From: Lachnospiraceae bacterium
GTDB lineage: Bacteria > Bacillota > Clostridia > Lachnospirales > Lachnospiraceae
Length of the DNA stretch: 64,000 nt
NCBI GenBank assembly: GCA_017521985.1
Contig: JAFXAZ010000002.1
Span: forward strand, 124,001 to 188,000
Direction: 5' to 3'
Every line of letters starts with the position of its first letter. Position 1 is the stretch's first letter. The notes under the pieces were generated by a model. It saw only the letters and a list, made by a program, of their open reading frames with translations, did no database searches and was not told the DNA's origin. Of this stretch, positions 28,620 to 38,133 are shown one piece after another. The position numbers and the translations under genes were made by a program.

Positions 28620-29780
28620 TTAAAAATAGAACTCTGACTTTGCCGGTCTGATATCGGTCAAAGCGCCGGTATAATGTCTCAAAGTATGTGGCTGATAAGG
28701 ATGCTTTAAGCACTCTTCTTCGTTGATTTCAATGCCAAGCCCCGGCTTGTCCGGAATCGTAATGTAACCATCCTTGTATTCCAGGCTTTCATTTACTACA
28801 TCCTTACGCCACTCTACATCGCTGTACATAATTTCCAAGATGCAGAAGTTTGGACAGGTTGCTGCTAACTGTAAGGTAGCCGCGTTTGCCACCGGACCGG
28901 ATGGATTGTGCGGTGCAAACGGAATGTATCTGCTTTCTGCCTCTGCTGCAATTTTCTTTAATTCCATAATGCCGCCTGCATGAGAAATATCCGGCTGAAT
29001 ATAATCTGATGCTCGCATATCAAAGAGCTTGCGGTAATCCCATCTGGAGTACAATCTTTCGCCTGCGGAAATCGCAACCGGTGACTTGTCTCTTACCGCC
29101 TTTAAAGCTTCTAAATTATCCGGTGGAACCGGTTCTTCCAAAAACATTGGCTTAAACGGCTCTAATTCCTTTGCAATCTTAATACCGGTTGGTACGTCAA
29201 ATCGTCCATGTGCCTCAATCAGAAGGTCTACATCATTACCCACTGCCTCTCTTACTGCTGCCACACAGCGAAGCGCCTTGTCCAATTCTTTATTAGAAAT
29301 CTGCAAATAATTTTTTCCAAATGGGTCCCACTTCATAGCGGTAACACCTCGCTGAACTGCAATGCGTGCCTTTTCCCCGAATTCTTCCGGTTCCTTTGCA
29401 CCTGCAAACCAACCGTTTACATAAATACGAACCTTGTCATTTACCTTGCCGCCTAAAAGCTGGTAAACCGGAACATTGAGACTCTTACCTAAAATATCCC
29501 ATAATGCCATCTCCACAGCGGACAACGCACTCATAAGCACCGGACCGCCTCTCCAATATGCATCACGGTAAACGCTGTGCCAATGCTTTTCAATCTCCAG
29601 TGGATTTTTGCCCACTAAATACTCTTTGATGTGCTCCAGTGCGCCTAAAAAGGCTTTTTCCTTGTACTCCAGTGTACCTTCACCTACACCGGTAATGCCC
29701 TCATCCGTGTAAACTTTCACAAACACCCAGTTGGTGCGGAAACAATCAACGGTAAAAGCTTTTACGTCTGTTACTTTCAT
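28620..29780 (-). CDS. Enolase-superfamily sugar-acid dehydratase (galactonate dehydratase-like)
   Basis: 386 residues with the two-domain layout of mandelate racemase-type enzymes. Metal ligand positions fall in LLIEAHGRFD, MFLEEPVPP and ISAGERLYSRWDY; the catalytic His lies in PFAPHNPSGP. Overall motif spacing resembles D-galactonate dehydratase, which converts an aldonate to a 2-keto-3-deoxy acid. Other aldonate or uronate dehydratases, or cycloisomerases, share this pattern. It is flanked by an SDR and a lactonase-like gene, consistent with a lactone-to-keto-acid route (inference). Confidence 0.85.
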   Translation of the reverse strand: MKVTDVKAFTVDCFRTNWVFVKVYTDEGITGVGEGTLEYKEKAFLGALEHIKEYLVGKNPLEIEKHWHSVYRDAYWRGGPVLMSALSAVEMALWDILGKSLNVPVYQLLGGKVNDKVRIYVNGWFAGAKEPEEFGEKARIAVQRGVTAMKWDPFGKNYLQISNKELDKALRCVAAVREAVGNDVDLLIEAHGRFDVPTGIKIAKELEPFKPMFLEEPVPPDNLEALKAVRDKSPVAISAGERLYSRWDYRKLFDMRASDYIQPDISHAGGIMELKKIAAEAESRYIPFAPHNPSGPVANAATLQLAATCPNFCILEIMYSDVEWRKDVVNESLEYKDGYITIPDKPGLGIEINEEECLKHPYQPHTLRHYTGALTDIRPAKSEFYF

Positions 29781-29800
29781 GTTACATTTCCTCTTTCTTT

Positions 29801-30478
29801 TTAAATATACTTTATTTCCTGATAAATCTGCGGCACAATCTTAGGTTCGTAGCCAAACTCATTCATGTCAATTTCATCAAACAGCCCACAATGCATCGGA
29901 ACTGCTACCCCCGGCTTAATGCGCTCGCAAAATCTCTTAGCATCTGCCATGTTCATATTGTTGCCAACACCATTTACCGGTAAAAACAACACATCAATCT
30001 GCTCCGGTATATCCTCAAAAATTTCCGTATTATAAAGAGTATCACCGGTCACATAATAATGCTTGCCTTCCGCCTCTATAACCACCCCAATAGGATGCGG
30101 GTCAGAATGCTCTGCTTTTACTGCAATAAAACGAATATCTCCAAGAGTAATCTCCGTATGACGGTTAAACCGCAAATAATTATGCTTTCCACCGAATTTT
30201 CGCACTTCCTCCCATGCCGCAGCCGGTGCAAGCACCATTACACTACCCTCACCTGCCAGATAATACTTCAATGTTTCCGGGTCCACATGGTCTAAATGAT
30301 TGTGCGTGCAGATAATTACATCCGGTTTGATATGTAAAAATTGTTCCTCTACCGGAACTCTTCTATAATTCAATGGATTTATCTTTGCCACACTGTCTGA
30401 TAAATATGGATCGATTAAAATAATCTTGCCACCGGTTTCCATCAAAAGCCCCGCCTGACCTAACCATGTGATTTTCAT
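29801..30478 (-). CDS. Metallo-beta-lactamase-fold hydrolase (UlaG-like)
   Basis: 225 residues from ATG 30478, preceded by AAGGAGGTG; an upstream ATG lacks a site. The metal-binding motif THNHLDHVD, later Asp in VTGDTLYN and His in VPMHCGLFD mark an active MBL fold. The short architecture without insertions is that of the UlaG group, which contains L-ascorbate-6-phosphate lactonase, and YtkL-like relatives. As first gene of the operon it could open a sugar lactone before dehydration. Substrate is inferred from context only. Confidence 0.82.
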   Translation of the reverse strand: MKITWLGQAGLLMETGGKIILIDPYLSDSVAKINPLNYRRVPVEEQFLHIKPDVIICTHNHLDHVDPETLKYYLAGEGSVMVLAPAAAWEEVRKFGGKHNYLRFNRHTEITLGDIRFIAVKAEHSDPHPIGVVIEAEGKHYYVTGDTLYNTEIFEDIPEQIDVLFLPVNGVGNNMNMADAKRFCERIKPGVAVPMHCGLFDEIDMNEFGYEPKIVPQIYQEIKYI

Positions 30479-30689
30479 GCGCCACCTCCTTCTGCAACAG
30501 TTCACCCGTATTGTCACCACACACCTGATAAATTTATGCCAACCTCTTTACATAATCACAAAAACATGCCATACTATACATATCATTTTATTATCTTACA
30601 CATTGAAAATATATCGATTTATTAGCCATTCTTTTAGATATTTTATCTTTTTGTGTGATGTTTATTACATATGTTGTGTTAGATATTGT
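30479..30689. other. Divergent regulatory gap
   Basis: AT-rich DNA between the leftward sugar-acid operon and the AraC regulator. It should contain the operon promoter and AraC sites, but I found no convincing -35/-10 pair. Confidence 0.35.
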
Positions 30690-30872
30690 GAAACTCTAAG
30701 TATTTAGAATTTCTGTGGAAAATGAACGATTTCTAAGAAGTCCTTCTATCCGCGGCCGGTCCTTAGGCGGTGTTTACAGCGCCTTATGTACCGCTGCCAG
30801 CGGATAAGAGCGAGAGCGTGACTTCGTGAAATCTGTTCTTTTACACAGAAATTCGGAACAACTCAGAGTTCC
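30690..30872 (+). ncRNA. Candidate structured RNA element, copy A
   Basis: The ends form a long imperfect stem (30690-30733 with 30828-30872; GAATTTCTGTG on both arms). Inside, GAAGTC (30737-30742) pairs with GACTTC, then TATCCGC with GCGGATA, GGC with GCC, CGGT with ACCG, and GGCG with CGCC. Unpaired blocks CCTTA, TTATGT and GAGCGAGAGCG recur in a second copy at 47961-48154 whose helices have different sequence but the same pairing. It ends 33 bases before the AraC ATG, so it could be a leader or an independent RNA. Not a family I recognise; strand is inferred from shared block order. Confidence 0.6.
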
Positions 30873-30904
30873 CCAATCATCCAATACCACGAAAGGAGGC
30901 AACC

Positions 30905-31708
30905 ATGTCCTACCCGGAAACCAACCTACACATTATCAAGACCGGCTTTTATAACAGCCAGTTTGTATATAAGCAAATGTCCCAATCCCCTGACCGAAAG
31001 GTGGAATACTACGAATTTGAATATTTTCCGGAAAGCGGTGGTGTATCCTATATAAACGGTCAGGCGTATCCTATCGTGCAAGGCAACGTACTGGTTGCCG
31101 CACCGTGCTATATGCGCCACAGCAAGCTGCATTTTAAAGCATTTTATGTACATTTTTCCACCGACAATCCAGCCTTGCAAACCATTCTGAATAACCTGCC
31201 TTATGTAAGTGAATTTGGGGAAGACTCCCTCACGATGGAGCGATTATTCAAACAGATTATTCAGCATTTTCACTACTCCGACCCTGTCCATATGATATAT
31301 GCAGAATCCAAATTACTGGAATTAATTTTCCGTCTTGCCAATCAAAACGTAACTGTGGCATCAAAAAAAGCCTACAGTCCGATTGTACTGCAAGCCATTG
31401 AATATATTGATCGAAATTTTAAAGAAGATATAAAGCTGGGGGATATTTCAAACGCGGTGGGACTGACCCCCGTGTATCTACATAAATTATTTTATAAAAC
31501 TACCGACCAGACTCCTCACCAGCTTTTGCTGGAAAAACGCCTTGCGATGGCTAAGGAATTACTGGCCGGCAGTGATATGAGTCTTGTAAATGTTGCTGCG
31601 GAGAGTGGTTTCTCTTCCCAGTCTTATTTTAATGCAGTGTTTAAAAAGCACTGCGGAGTGACTCCACTTGCTTTTCGACAGAATGCATTTCAGAGATACC
31701 AATTATAA
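30905..31708 (+). CDS. AraC-family transcriptional regulator
   Basis: 267 residues: an N-terminal cupin-like sensing domain (YEFEYFPESGGVSYINGQAY) and a C-terminal double helix-turn-helix with VGLTPVYLHKLFYK and SGFSSQSYFNAVFKKHCG. Ribosome site AAAGGAGG before ATG 30905. Divergent from the MBL/enolase/SDR operon, which it probably regulates in response to a sugar acid. The structured element at 30690-30872 lies between its coding region and any upstream promoter. Confidence 0.9.
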   Translation: MSYPETNLHIIKTGFYNSQFVYKQMSQSPDRKVEYYEFEYFPESGGVSYINGQAYPIVQGNVLVAAPCYMRHSKLHFKAFYVHFSTDNPALQTILNNLPYVSEFGEDSLTMERLFKQIIQHFHYSDPVHMIYAESKLLELIFRLANQNVTVASKKAYSPIVLQAIEYIDRNFKEDIKLGDISNAVGLTPVYLHKLFYKTTDQTPHQLLLEKRLAMAKELLAGSDMSLVNVAAESGFSSQSYFNAVFKKHCGVTPLAFRQNAFQRYQL

Positions 31709-31711
31709 AAG

Positions 31712-31978
31712 CTACACAGTTTCTGCTGCAGCTTTTTCGTAAGCCTCTAAAATGGTGTTCTGCAACATCACTCTTGTTTCAGAGTTGATTGGATGTGCTG
31801 TATCGCGATACTCTCCATCCGCGCCTTTTTTACTTGGCATAGCAATAAACAATCCCTTTTCGCCTTCAATAATCTTGATATCATGTACCACAAATACATC
31901 ATCAATAGTAATGGATGCAACTGCTCTCATTTTACTATCTGTGTCCACTTTCCGTACACGTACATCTGTTATTTTCAT
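31712..31978 (-). CDS. spoVG: Septation/sporulation regulator SpoVG
   Basis: 88 residues starting [11 protein letters not shown], with [18 protein letters not shown] in the middle: the SpoVG fold, a small nucleic-acid-binding regulator acting in sporulation, division and virulence of Firmicutes. Ribosome site AGGGAGGA. It lies 37 bases after glgD in the same direction and may be transcribed with the glg genes. The AraC gene ends only 3 bases away on the other strand, with no terminator visible between. Confidence 0.96.
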   Translation of the reverse strand: MKITDVRVRKVDTDSKMRAVASITIDDVFVVHDIKIIEGEKGLFIAMPSKKGADGEYRDTAHPINSETRVMLQNTILEAYEKAAAETV

Positions 31979-32015
31979 CTGATGGTCCTCCCTAAAATAT
32001 TACCTATAATTTTTT

Positions 32016-33131
32016 TCAAACATGTTTGTCGCTGTCATTCATGACAAGCTTAATTTCCCCCTCACCTACTAATGTAGAATTTGCGCGAATGGTATCTCTG
32101 CTTTCTACAATGCAGTTCTCAATAACGGTGTTGTCACCAATATATACGTCATTGAGAATAATGGAATTCTTAATCTTAACGTTATTGCCAACGTATACCT
32201 TCTTGAAGATAATGGAATCTTCTACGCTGCCGTTGATAATACATCCGCTTGCAATTAAGCTGTTCTTTACAGAACTTCCTGTGTTGTATTTGGCCGGAGC
32301 TAAATCATCAACCTTGGAGTAAATATCAGGATATGTCTTGAAGAAATAGTCTCTGACTTCCTTCTTTAAGAAATCTTTATTGGTTCTGAAATAATCTTCT
32401 ACACTTGCAATATTTGACCAGTAGGTTTTGATTTCATAGCCATAAATCTTCTTTACATCTTTATAACGAATCAGTACGTCACGTACAAAATCATATCTGC
32501 CTTCTTCCGCACACTGCTCTAAAATTTCAATGAGCTGTCTTCTGCGCATGATGTAAATACCACAAGAAATGTTGCGGCTCTTCACTGCAAGCGGTTTTTC
32601 TTCAAATTCTGTAATGCGACCGTCTTCGTCCATGCTGATTACACCGTAACGATCAATCTTTTCGTCCTCGCCCATATTCTTGTAGGCAATGGTGATATCT
32701 GCTTTGCTCTTAATATGTGCTTCCAGCATATCATTGTAGTCCATTTTGTATACACAGTCACCGGATGCAATGATTACGTATGGTTCATGACACTCTTTCA
32801 AATTCCAGAGTGCCTGATACATCGCGTCTGCCGTACCGCGATACCAACTGGAGTTTTCTTCGGTAATAACCGGAGTGAGTACACTCAAGCCACCCTGCTT
32901 ACGTCCGAAATCCCACCATTTGGAGGAACTTAAATGTCTGTTTAAGCTTCTGGCATTGTACTGTGTGAGAACCAATACGTTCTGTACGCCGGAATTAGAC
33001 ATGTTGCTCAGTGAAAAGTCAATTGCCCTGTAGCTGCCTGCAATCGGCATAGCACTGATTGCTCTGTTCTTTGCCAATACTTTCATACGGAAGCTATTGC
33101 CGCCTGCCAAAATAATACCTATTGCTCTCAT
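32016..33131 (-). CDS. glgD: GlgD, glucose-1-phosphate adenylyltransferase regulatory subunit
   Basis: 371 residues. An N-terminal nucleotidyltransferase-like domain ([26 protein letters not shown]) is followed by left-handed beta-helix hexapeptide repeats ([18 protein letters not shown]). It lacks the full catalytic arginine-rich loop (GGQGSRLG) seen in GlgC, as is typical for the GlgD partner in Firmicutes. Its ATG overlaps the glgC stop by four bases, indicating translational coupling and a GlgC/GlgD complex making ADP-glucose for glycogen. Confidence 0.94.
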   Translation of the reverse strand: MRAIGIILAGGNSFRMKVLAKNRAISAMPIAGSYRAIDFSLSNMSNSGVQNVLVLTQYNARSLNRHLSSSKWWDFGRKQGGLSVLTPVITEENSSWYRGTADAMYQALWNLKECHEPYVIIASGDCVYKMDYNDMLEAHIKSKADITIAYKNMGEDEKIDRYGVISMDEDGRITEFEEKPLAVKSRNISCGIYIMRRRQLIEILEQCAEEGRYDFVRDVLIRYKDVKKIYGYEIKTYWSNIASVEDYFRTNKDFLKKEVRDYFFKTYPDIYSKVDDLAPAKYNTGSSVKNSLIASGCIINGSVEDSIIFKKVYVGNNVKIKNSIILNDVYIGDNTVIENCIVESRDTIRANSTLVGEGEIKLVMNDSDKHV

Positions 33132-34402
33132 GCCTTCTCACCTGCCTTAATAAAAGATTTACCGCTCTCTAAACAATTGTCCGGATAATCCTCTGCGGTT
33201 GTGATGCCGGAAACAACAGTATTCTTACCGATTTTGATATTGCTTGGAATAACCGTATTTTCACCAATACATACAAGACCCTGATTGTAAATATGAGGGT
33301 GTGTTTCGTTGTCCGCTTCTTCAAATGCACCTAAAACAACGTTGTCACCAATGGTTACGTTCTCAGCTACAACTGCCTTTGTCACTTCACAATTCGCACC
33401 GATTGTGGTGTGATTCATAATAATGGAATCCTTTATAACCGCACCTTCTTCAATGGTAACGCCGCAGCCGATCACGGAATTGATAACCTTACCATAGATA
33501 GAAGTGCCTTCACCGATAATACTCTTTTGGATTTCACCTTCAGCAGAAATATACTGTGGTGGTAAAACATCGGACTTGGTGTATACTTTCCAGTATTCTT
33601 CGTAAAGGTTAAATTCAGGTACCAAATCAATAAGCTCCATATTTGCTTCCCAGTAGGAACTTAAAGTACCAACGTCCTTCCAGTAACCTCTGAATTCATA
33701 TGCATACATAGGAGAACCTTGTGTATGTACGTATGGAATAATGTGCATACCAAAGTCTAAATTTGGTACGTCTTTGTTTGTAATTAATGCTTCTTTTAAT
33801 GTCTTCCAGTTGAAGATATAAATACCCATGGAAGCTAAGTTGCTTCGTGGATTCTTTGGTTTTTCTTCGAAGTCGTTGATGCGCTTATTTTCATCCGCAA
33901 TCATAATACCAAAACGGCTTGCCTCTTCCCATGGTACAGGCATAACGGCAATGGTACATTCCGCGCCGCTTTCCTTATGGAAATCCAACATTACTTCGTA
34001 GTCCATCTTATAAATATGGTCACCGCCCAAAATCAAAACATATTCCGGATTAAAGCTTTCCATATAATCCATGTTCTGAAGAATCGCATTGGCTGTACCG
34101 GTGTACCATTCGCTGTCCTTGCTCTTTTCGTATGGCGGCAGAATGCTTACACCACCGATATTACGATCCAAATCCCATGGAATACCAATACCAATGTGGC
34201 TGTTTAACTTGAGTGGCTGATACTGTGTCAAGACACCAACTGTATCGATGCCGGAATTAATACAGTTACTTAAAGGGAAATCAATAATACGATACTTTCC
34301 GCCAAAAGAAACTGCAGGTTTTGCTACTTTTGTTGTAAGTACGCCAAGACGGCTGCCCTGACCACCTGCCAACAACATAGCAATCATTTCTTTTTTAATC
34401 AT
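33128..34402 (-). CDS. glgC: Glucose-1-phosphate adenylyltransferase, catalytic subunit
   Basis: 424 residues with the pyrophosphorylase loop [20 protein letters not shown], the catalytic Asp region [10 protein letters not shown], the sugar-phosphate site [10 protein letters not shown] and C-terminal beta-helix repeats. It makes ADP-glucose from ATP and glucose-1-phosphate for glycogen storage, normally under allosteric control. Ribosome site GAGGTGAG. First gene of glgC-glgD-spoVG; a promoter lies at 34476-34448. Storage polymer synthesis in spore-formers is linked to sporulation, which may explain spoVG in the same run (inference). Confidence 0.96.
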   Translation of the reverse strand: MIKKEMIAMLLAGGQGSRLGVLTTKVAKPAVSFGGKYRIIDFPLSNCINSGIDTVGVLTQYQPLKLNSHIGIGIPWDLDRNIGGVSILPPYEKSKDSEWYTGTANAILQNMDYMESFNPEYVLILGGDHIYKMDYEVMLDFHKESGAECTIAVMPVPWEEASRFGIMIADENKRINDFEEKPKNPRSNLASMGIYIFNWKTLKEALITNKDVPNLDFGMHIIPYVHTQGSPMYAYEFRGYWKDVGTLSSYWEANMELIDLVPEFNLYEEYWKVYTKSDVLPPQYISAEGEIQKSIIGEGTSIYGKVINSVIGCGVTIEEGAVIKDSIIMNHTTIGANCEVTKAVVAENVTIGDNVVLGAFEEADNETHPHIYNQGLVCIGENTVIPSNIKIGKNTVVSGITTAEDYPDNCLESGKSFIKAGEKA

Positions 34403-34447
34403 GTCGTCTCACCTCAATCAGTCTATTAAATTTATTTACGTACAAAA

Positions 34448-34476
34448 AGTATAGCACACAAGCCATAAAATGTGAA
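34448..34476 (-). promoter_or_regulatory. glgC promoter
   Basis: On the minus strand TTCACA (34476-34471), 17 bases and TATACT (34453-34448), 46 bases before the glgC ATG. Confidence 0.55.
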
Positions 34477-34601
34477 TAGAATTTACAAACAAATATTGAT
34501 TTTTATTAATTTTTCTTGTGAATTTTCATCCAATATTTTTTCATTTTATGTCGAATTTTGGTAATTATTACCTTTGTTGTTTTTTTACTCATTTCATCAA
34601 C

Positions 34602-34630
34602 TTGTATTTTTCGTCCAAAAGTTATATAAT
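34602..34630 (+). promoter_or_regulatory. murC promoter
   Basis: TTGTAT (34602-34607), a 17-base spacer and TATAAT (34625-34630), 41 bases before the chosen murC start. Confidence 0.65.
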
Positions 34631-34671
34631 GAAAGCAATAACATATGTATATATCTGTGAGGATTTCCATT

Positions 34672-36051
34672 ATGTATCAGATTAATTTCAATAAACCTAT
34701 TCATATTTACTTCTGCGGAATCGGTGGCATCAGCATGTCCGGTCTTGCAGAAATTTTATTGGACAGAGGCTTTCGGGTTTCCGGCTCCGATATGAAGGAG
34801 TCACCTCTTACCGATATGCTTTCAGAAAAAGGGGCTGTTGTCCATATCGGTCAGCGTGCTTCCAATGTTACAGCCGATATTGACTGCATCGTTTATACCA
34901 GTGCCATACACCCGGACAATCCGGAATATATAAAAGCTTCTGAACTGGGGCTGGCATCTTTAACCCGTGCGGAATTACTGGGTCAGCTTATGCTGAATTA
35001 CGGATGCCCAATCGCGGTCAGTGGTACCCACGGCAAGACTACCACCACCTCCATGGTTTCAGACATCTTAATGGCTGCACATGCGGATCCTACCATTTCC
35101 GTAGGCGGCATTTTAGAGACCATCGGCGGCAATATTCGCGTAGGCAATTCTCCATACTTTGTTACAGAAGCCTGTGAATATACCAATAGCTTTTTAAGTT
35201 TTTTCCCAAAGATTTCTATTATCTTAAATGTAGAAGAAGACCACATGGACTTTTTCCACAGCCTGCAGGAAATCCGGGACTCTTTCCATACCTTTGCGGG
35301 ACTTTTGCCGGAAGATGGTGTACTCATTATTAATGGTGATATTGACCAATATGAAGAGCTTTGCAAAGACTTGCCTTGTAAAGTGATTACCTTTGGAAAA
35401 ACCCCTTCCAGTGATTATTACCCAACAGCTATTGTCTACAATAAACTGGGACACATTTCTGCCATGGTACATACCCACTTAGGAGACTCTTTTGCCCTGG
35501 AGCTTTCTGTTCCGGGTGAGCACAATCTGGCAAATGCACTGGCTGCCATGGCACTGTCTGATTATTTGGGCATTGACCGTACGGTGGCTCTTTCCGCGCT
35601 AAAGGTATTTAAAGGCAGCAAACGACGTTTTGAATATAAAGGAAGCTTAGGAAGCATTGATATTATCGATGATTATGCACACCATCCGACGGAAATCACT
35701 GCCACCTTATCTGCCGCACAAAACTTCCCTCACGGAAGGGTGTGGTGCGTCTTCCAGCCACATACTTTTACCCGTACCAAGGCCTTTATGGAGGACTTTG
35801 CCAAGGCACTTTCCCTTGCGGATGAAGTTATTTTAGCAGATATCTATCCGGCACGTGAAACAGACAATTTGGGCATCAGTTCCAGGGATTTACAGGCCCA
35901 AATTCAAAAACTAGGCAAAAAAGCACACTATTTCTCCAGTTTTGATGCCATAGAAAATTTTTTATTAGAAAATCTTATCCACAATGATATGGTTATAACT
36001 ATGGGAGCGGGAGATATTGTAAAAGTGGGCGAAAAACTTTTAGGAATGTAG
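34672..36051 (+). CDS. murC: UDP-N-acetylmuramate--L-alanine ligase
   Basis: 459 residues. This cytosolic ligase adds L-alanine to UDP-MurNAc in peptidoglycan precursor synthesis. N-terminal Rossmann motif FCGIGGISMSGLAEI, ATP-binding P-loop VSGTHGKTTTTSM, and the C-terminal Mur ligase motif IDDYAHHPTEI are all present. ATG 34672 is preferred (GAGG at 9-base spacing) over an ATG nine codons earlier. It stands alone before the replication-gene cluster, separated by a DnaA-box region. Confidence 0.97.
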   Translation: MYQINFNKPIHIYFCGIGGISMSGLAEILLDRGFRVSGSDMKESPLTDMLSEKGAVVHIGQRASNVTADIDCIVYTSAIHPDNPEYIKASELGLASLTRAELLGQLMLNYGCPIAVSGTHGKTTTTSMVSDILMAAHADPTISVGGILETIGGNIRVGNSPYFVTEACEYTNSFLSFFPKISIILNVEEDHMDFFHSLQEIRDSFHTFAGLLPEDGVLIINGDIDQYEELCKDLPCKVITFGKTPSSDYYPTAIVYNKLGHISAMVHTHLGDSFALELSVPGEHNLANALAAMALSDYLGIDRTVALSALKVFKGSKRRFEYKGSLGSIDIIDDYAHHPTEITATLSAAQNFPHGRVWCVFQPHTFTRTKAFMEDFAKALSLADEVILADIYPARETDNLGISSRDLQAQIQKLGKKAHYFSSFDAIENFLLENLIHNDMVITMGAGDIVKVGEKLLGM

Positions 36052-36052
36052 C

Positions 36053-36105
36053 TTATCCACTTTTCCACAAACTGGTTTTTTGCTAAATCCACAGACTTAT
36101 CCACA
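36053..36105 (+). promoter_or_regulatory. Cluster of four DnaA-box-like sites
   Basis: Sites, all in one orientation: TTATCCACT (36053-36061), TTTTCCACA (36061-36069), AAATCCACA (36085-36093) and a perfect TTATCCACA (36097-36105). They lie just after murC and upstream of the promoter for the dnaD-like and dnaI-like helicase-loading genes, so DnaA probably regulates these, or the site titrates DnaA. Confidence 0.7.
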
Positions 36106-36126
36106 GGGTGCCGAAAAAATGCCTAT

Positions 36127-36154
36127 TTTCAAGATTTTTATTATGTGGTATACT
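36127..36154 (+). promoter_or_regulatory. Promoter of the dnaD-dnaI-prs run
   Basis: TTTCAA (36127-36132), 16 bases and TATACT (36149-36154), 32 bases before the dnaD-like ATG. The -35 is weak, consistent with activator control from the adjacent DnaA boxes. Confidence 0.4.
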
Positions 36155-36186
36155 CGCTTTTGTACCCTATAAATGAGGTGGATTTT

Positions 36187-37134
36187 ATGAAAACAGTAGA
36201 TTTGCAGCTCGTCACCAGACCCGACGTGACGATTATCCCAAACTCCATAATCGACAAAGATATGCTGGATGCCAACGAGCTTCAGCTTAAGGTCTATTTA
36301 TATATTTTACGCAATACCGGTGCGGGCATTTCTGTGCAGATTTCTTCCATGGCAGATTATTTCAACGAGACCGAGAAGGATATTACCAGAGCAATTGCCT
36401 TTTGGGAAAAGCGCGGCGTATTTAACCTGGCGTCCTGTCCTTGTGCTGCCAAAGCCTCTGTTCCTTCCGTGAGCCGGGATGATTTCCAAACCCTCACGGA
36501 TACCTATGACTTCAAGGAGCTTCGATTTGTAGCGGAAACGTATCTGGGCAAGACCCTTACCAAAACGGATTTAGATACACTTCTGTTCATTAAGGAAAAC
36601 TTGAATTTTTCCAACGAACTCATTGAATATTTGTTGGAGTACTGTGCCGAACGCGGCAAAAAAAGCTTTAAATACATTCAGACTGTGGCTATCTCCTGGT
36701 CAGGTGATGGTATTACCACTCCCGAGGAAGCCCGCCTTCAGACTGCCAAGTTCAGTCAGCGTATTTACTCCGTTATGAATGCCCTTGGTAAAAAGAGCGA
36801 GCCTACCAATGCAGAGCTTAATTACATCAATCGCTGGTATGACCAGTACGGTTTTGAAGCCGACGTAATTTTGGAAGCCTGCAGACGCACCGTCCTTGCC
36901 ACCGATAAGAACCGTTTTTCTTACTGTGACAAGATTTTAAGTTCCTGGTTTACCTCCGGGGTACATCACACCACAGACATTACCCAGGCGGATGCATCCT
37001 ATCATTCCCAGAAAAAGCAGACAGAATCCATCCCGCGCAAGGTTCCGGGCTATGTTGCAAGCAATCCGTTTTTACATTTCAAACAGTCTGATACCGACTA
37101 TGATGCTTTAGAAAAAGAACTTTTACAAAATTAA
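36187..37134 (+). CDS. DnaD-domain replication initiation protein
   Basis: 315 residues from ATG 36187 (GAGGTGG ahead; an ATG 14 codons upstream lacks a site). The N-terminal half is a winged-helix-like domain (QLKVYLYILRNTG, ADYFNETEKDITRAI); the middle and C-terminal parts carry the DnaB_2/DnaD helical domain (FIKENLNFSNELIEYLLEYC, FKYIQTVAISWSGDGI). Such proteins remodel DNA and help load the replicative helicase in Firmicutes. The next gene encodes the loader ATPase, 34 bases on, supporting that role. Confidence 0.9.
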   Translation: MKTVDLQLVTRPDVTIIPNSIIDKDMLDANELQLKVYLYILRNTGAGISVQISSMADYFNETEKDITRAIAFWEKRGVFNLASCPCAAKASVPSVSRDDFQTLTDTYDFKELRFVAETYLGKTLTKTDLDTLLFIKENLNFSNELIEYLLEYCAERGKKSFKYIQTVAISWSGDGITTPEEARLQTAKFSQRIYSVMNALGKKSEPTNAELNYINRWYDQYGFEADVILEACRRTVLATDKNRFSYCDKILSSWFTSGVHHTTDITQADASYHSQKKQTESIPRKVPGYVASNPFLHFKQSDTDYDALEKELLQN

Positions 37135-37168
37135 CCATACATAAATTTCTCAGAAAGGAGTAACCAAC

Positions 37169-38122
37169 GTGGCATTAGGAAATACTAAAATGCAGGCCAT
37201 TCTAAAAGAATACGAAGCTATCCGCACCCAAAACCGTGATACCTTGAATGCACGAAGAGACCAAGTTGCCGAGAAAGCACCTGCATATTTTGATTATCAC
37301 AATCAGATTATTTCCCTGTGTATGAAGCGTACAAATTCCGCTTTATATCCGGATACCACTACAGATACTTCTTCTGATTATCAAACATCTTTGGCTGCCC
37401 TTCGCAAAGCCAAGGAACAGGCACTTATTAAGGCCGGTTTTCCGGCAGATTACCTGGAGCCAATCTACGATTGTCCTGATTGTCAGGATACCGGATTTGT
37501 GGCCACTGCCCAGTGTAATTGTCTCAAGAGACGTATGGTACGTGCCCTCTATGCCCAGTCAGGCATTGAGCATCTTTTAGAAACGAATAATTTCAGCACC
37601 CTTTCTTATGAATATTATCAAGGTGCTGATTTAGAAGCATTCCGGGGTGCTGTGCAGGTTTGTCACGACATGATAGAGCATTTTTCTACCCGTAAAGACA
37701 ACCTTTTGTTTACAGGCACTGTGGGCTGCGGCAAGTCCTTCTTATCCGGCTGCGTTGCCAAGGAGCTGATGGACCGGAGTTTCAGCGTGGTTTATTTCAG
37801 TGCATCGCAACTTTTTGACATTCTTTACCAAAATGGGCTTTACAACAGCCAAGAAGACTTGTACAATTATGATTTGGTGATAGTCGACGATTTGGGTTCG
37901 GAAGTAACCAATAGTGTAGTTACCGCTGCATTATTTACGTTCTTAAATGAGCGCATTCTCCGCGGCAAATCCACGATTATTTCCACCAACTTAAGTCTTT
38001 CCGAAATGAAAGACCGGTATTCTGAACGTATTGCTTCCCGCATCATTCAGAACTACAAAATTTGTAAGTTGTCCGGTCCGGACATCAGAATACTTCAAAA
38101 ACGATTGACAACAAGAAAGTGA
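37169..38122 (+). CDS. DnaC/DnaI-type helicase loader ATPase
   Basis: 317 residues from a GTG start (AAAGGAG ahead). The N-terminal part is helical, followed by a four-cysteine zinc cluster CPDCQDTGFVATAQCNC (about residues 105-121), then an AAA+ ATPase with Walker A GTVGCGKS and Walker B LVIVDDLGSE, and an arginine-finger region SERIASRI. It should hand the hexameric DnaB/DnaC helicase to origin DNA together with the DnaD-like protein. The stop overlaps the region of the prs start. Confidence 0.92.
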   Translation: MALGNTKMQAILKEYEAIRTQNRDTLNARRDQVAEKAPAYFDYHNQIISLCMKRTNSALYPDTTTDTSSDYQTSLAALRKAKEQALIKAGFPADYLEPIYDCPDCQDTGFVATAQCNCLKRRMVRALYAQSGIEHLLETNNFSTLSYEYYQGADLEAFRGAVQVCHDMIEHFSTRKDNLLFTGTVGCGKSFLSGCVAKELMDRSFSVVYFSASQLFDILYQNGLYNSQEDLYNYDLVIVDDLGSEVTNSVVTAALFTFLNERILRGKSTIISTNLSLSEMKDRYSERIASRIIQNYKICKLSGPDIRILQKRLTTRK

Positions 38123-38133
38123 GGATTTCATCC

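Noticed and set aside
30690-30872. T-box or other known riboswitch leader for the AraC gene
   Set aside because: The ACCG segment recalls a T-box antiterminator, but there is no specifier domain, no GGGUGGNACCGCG and no terminator; copy B sits in the atp operon, where a T-box makes no sense.
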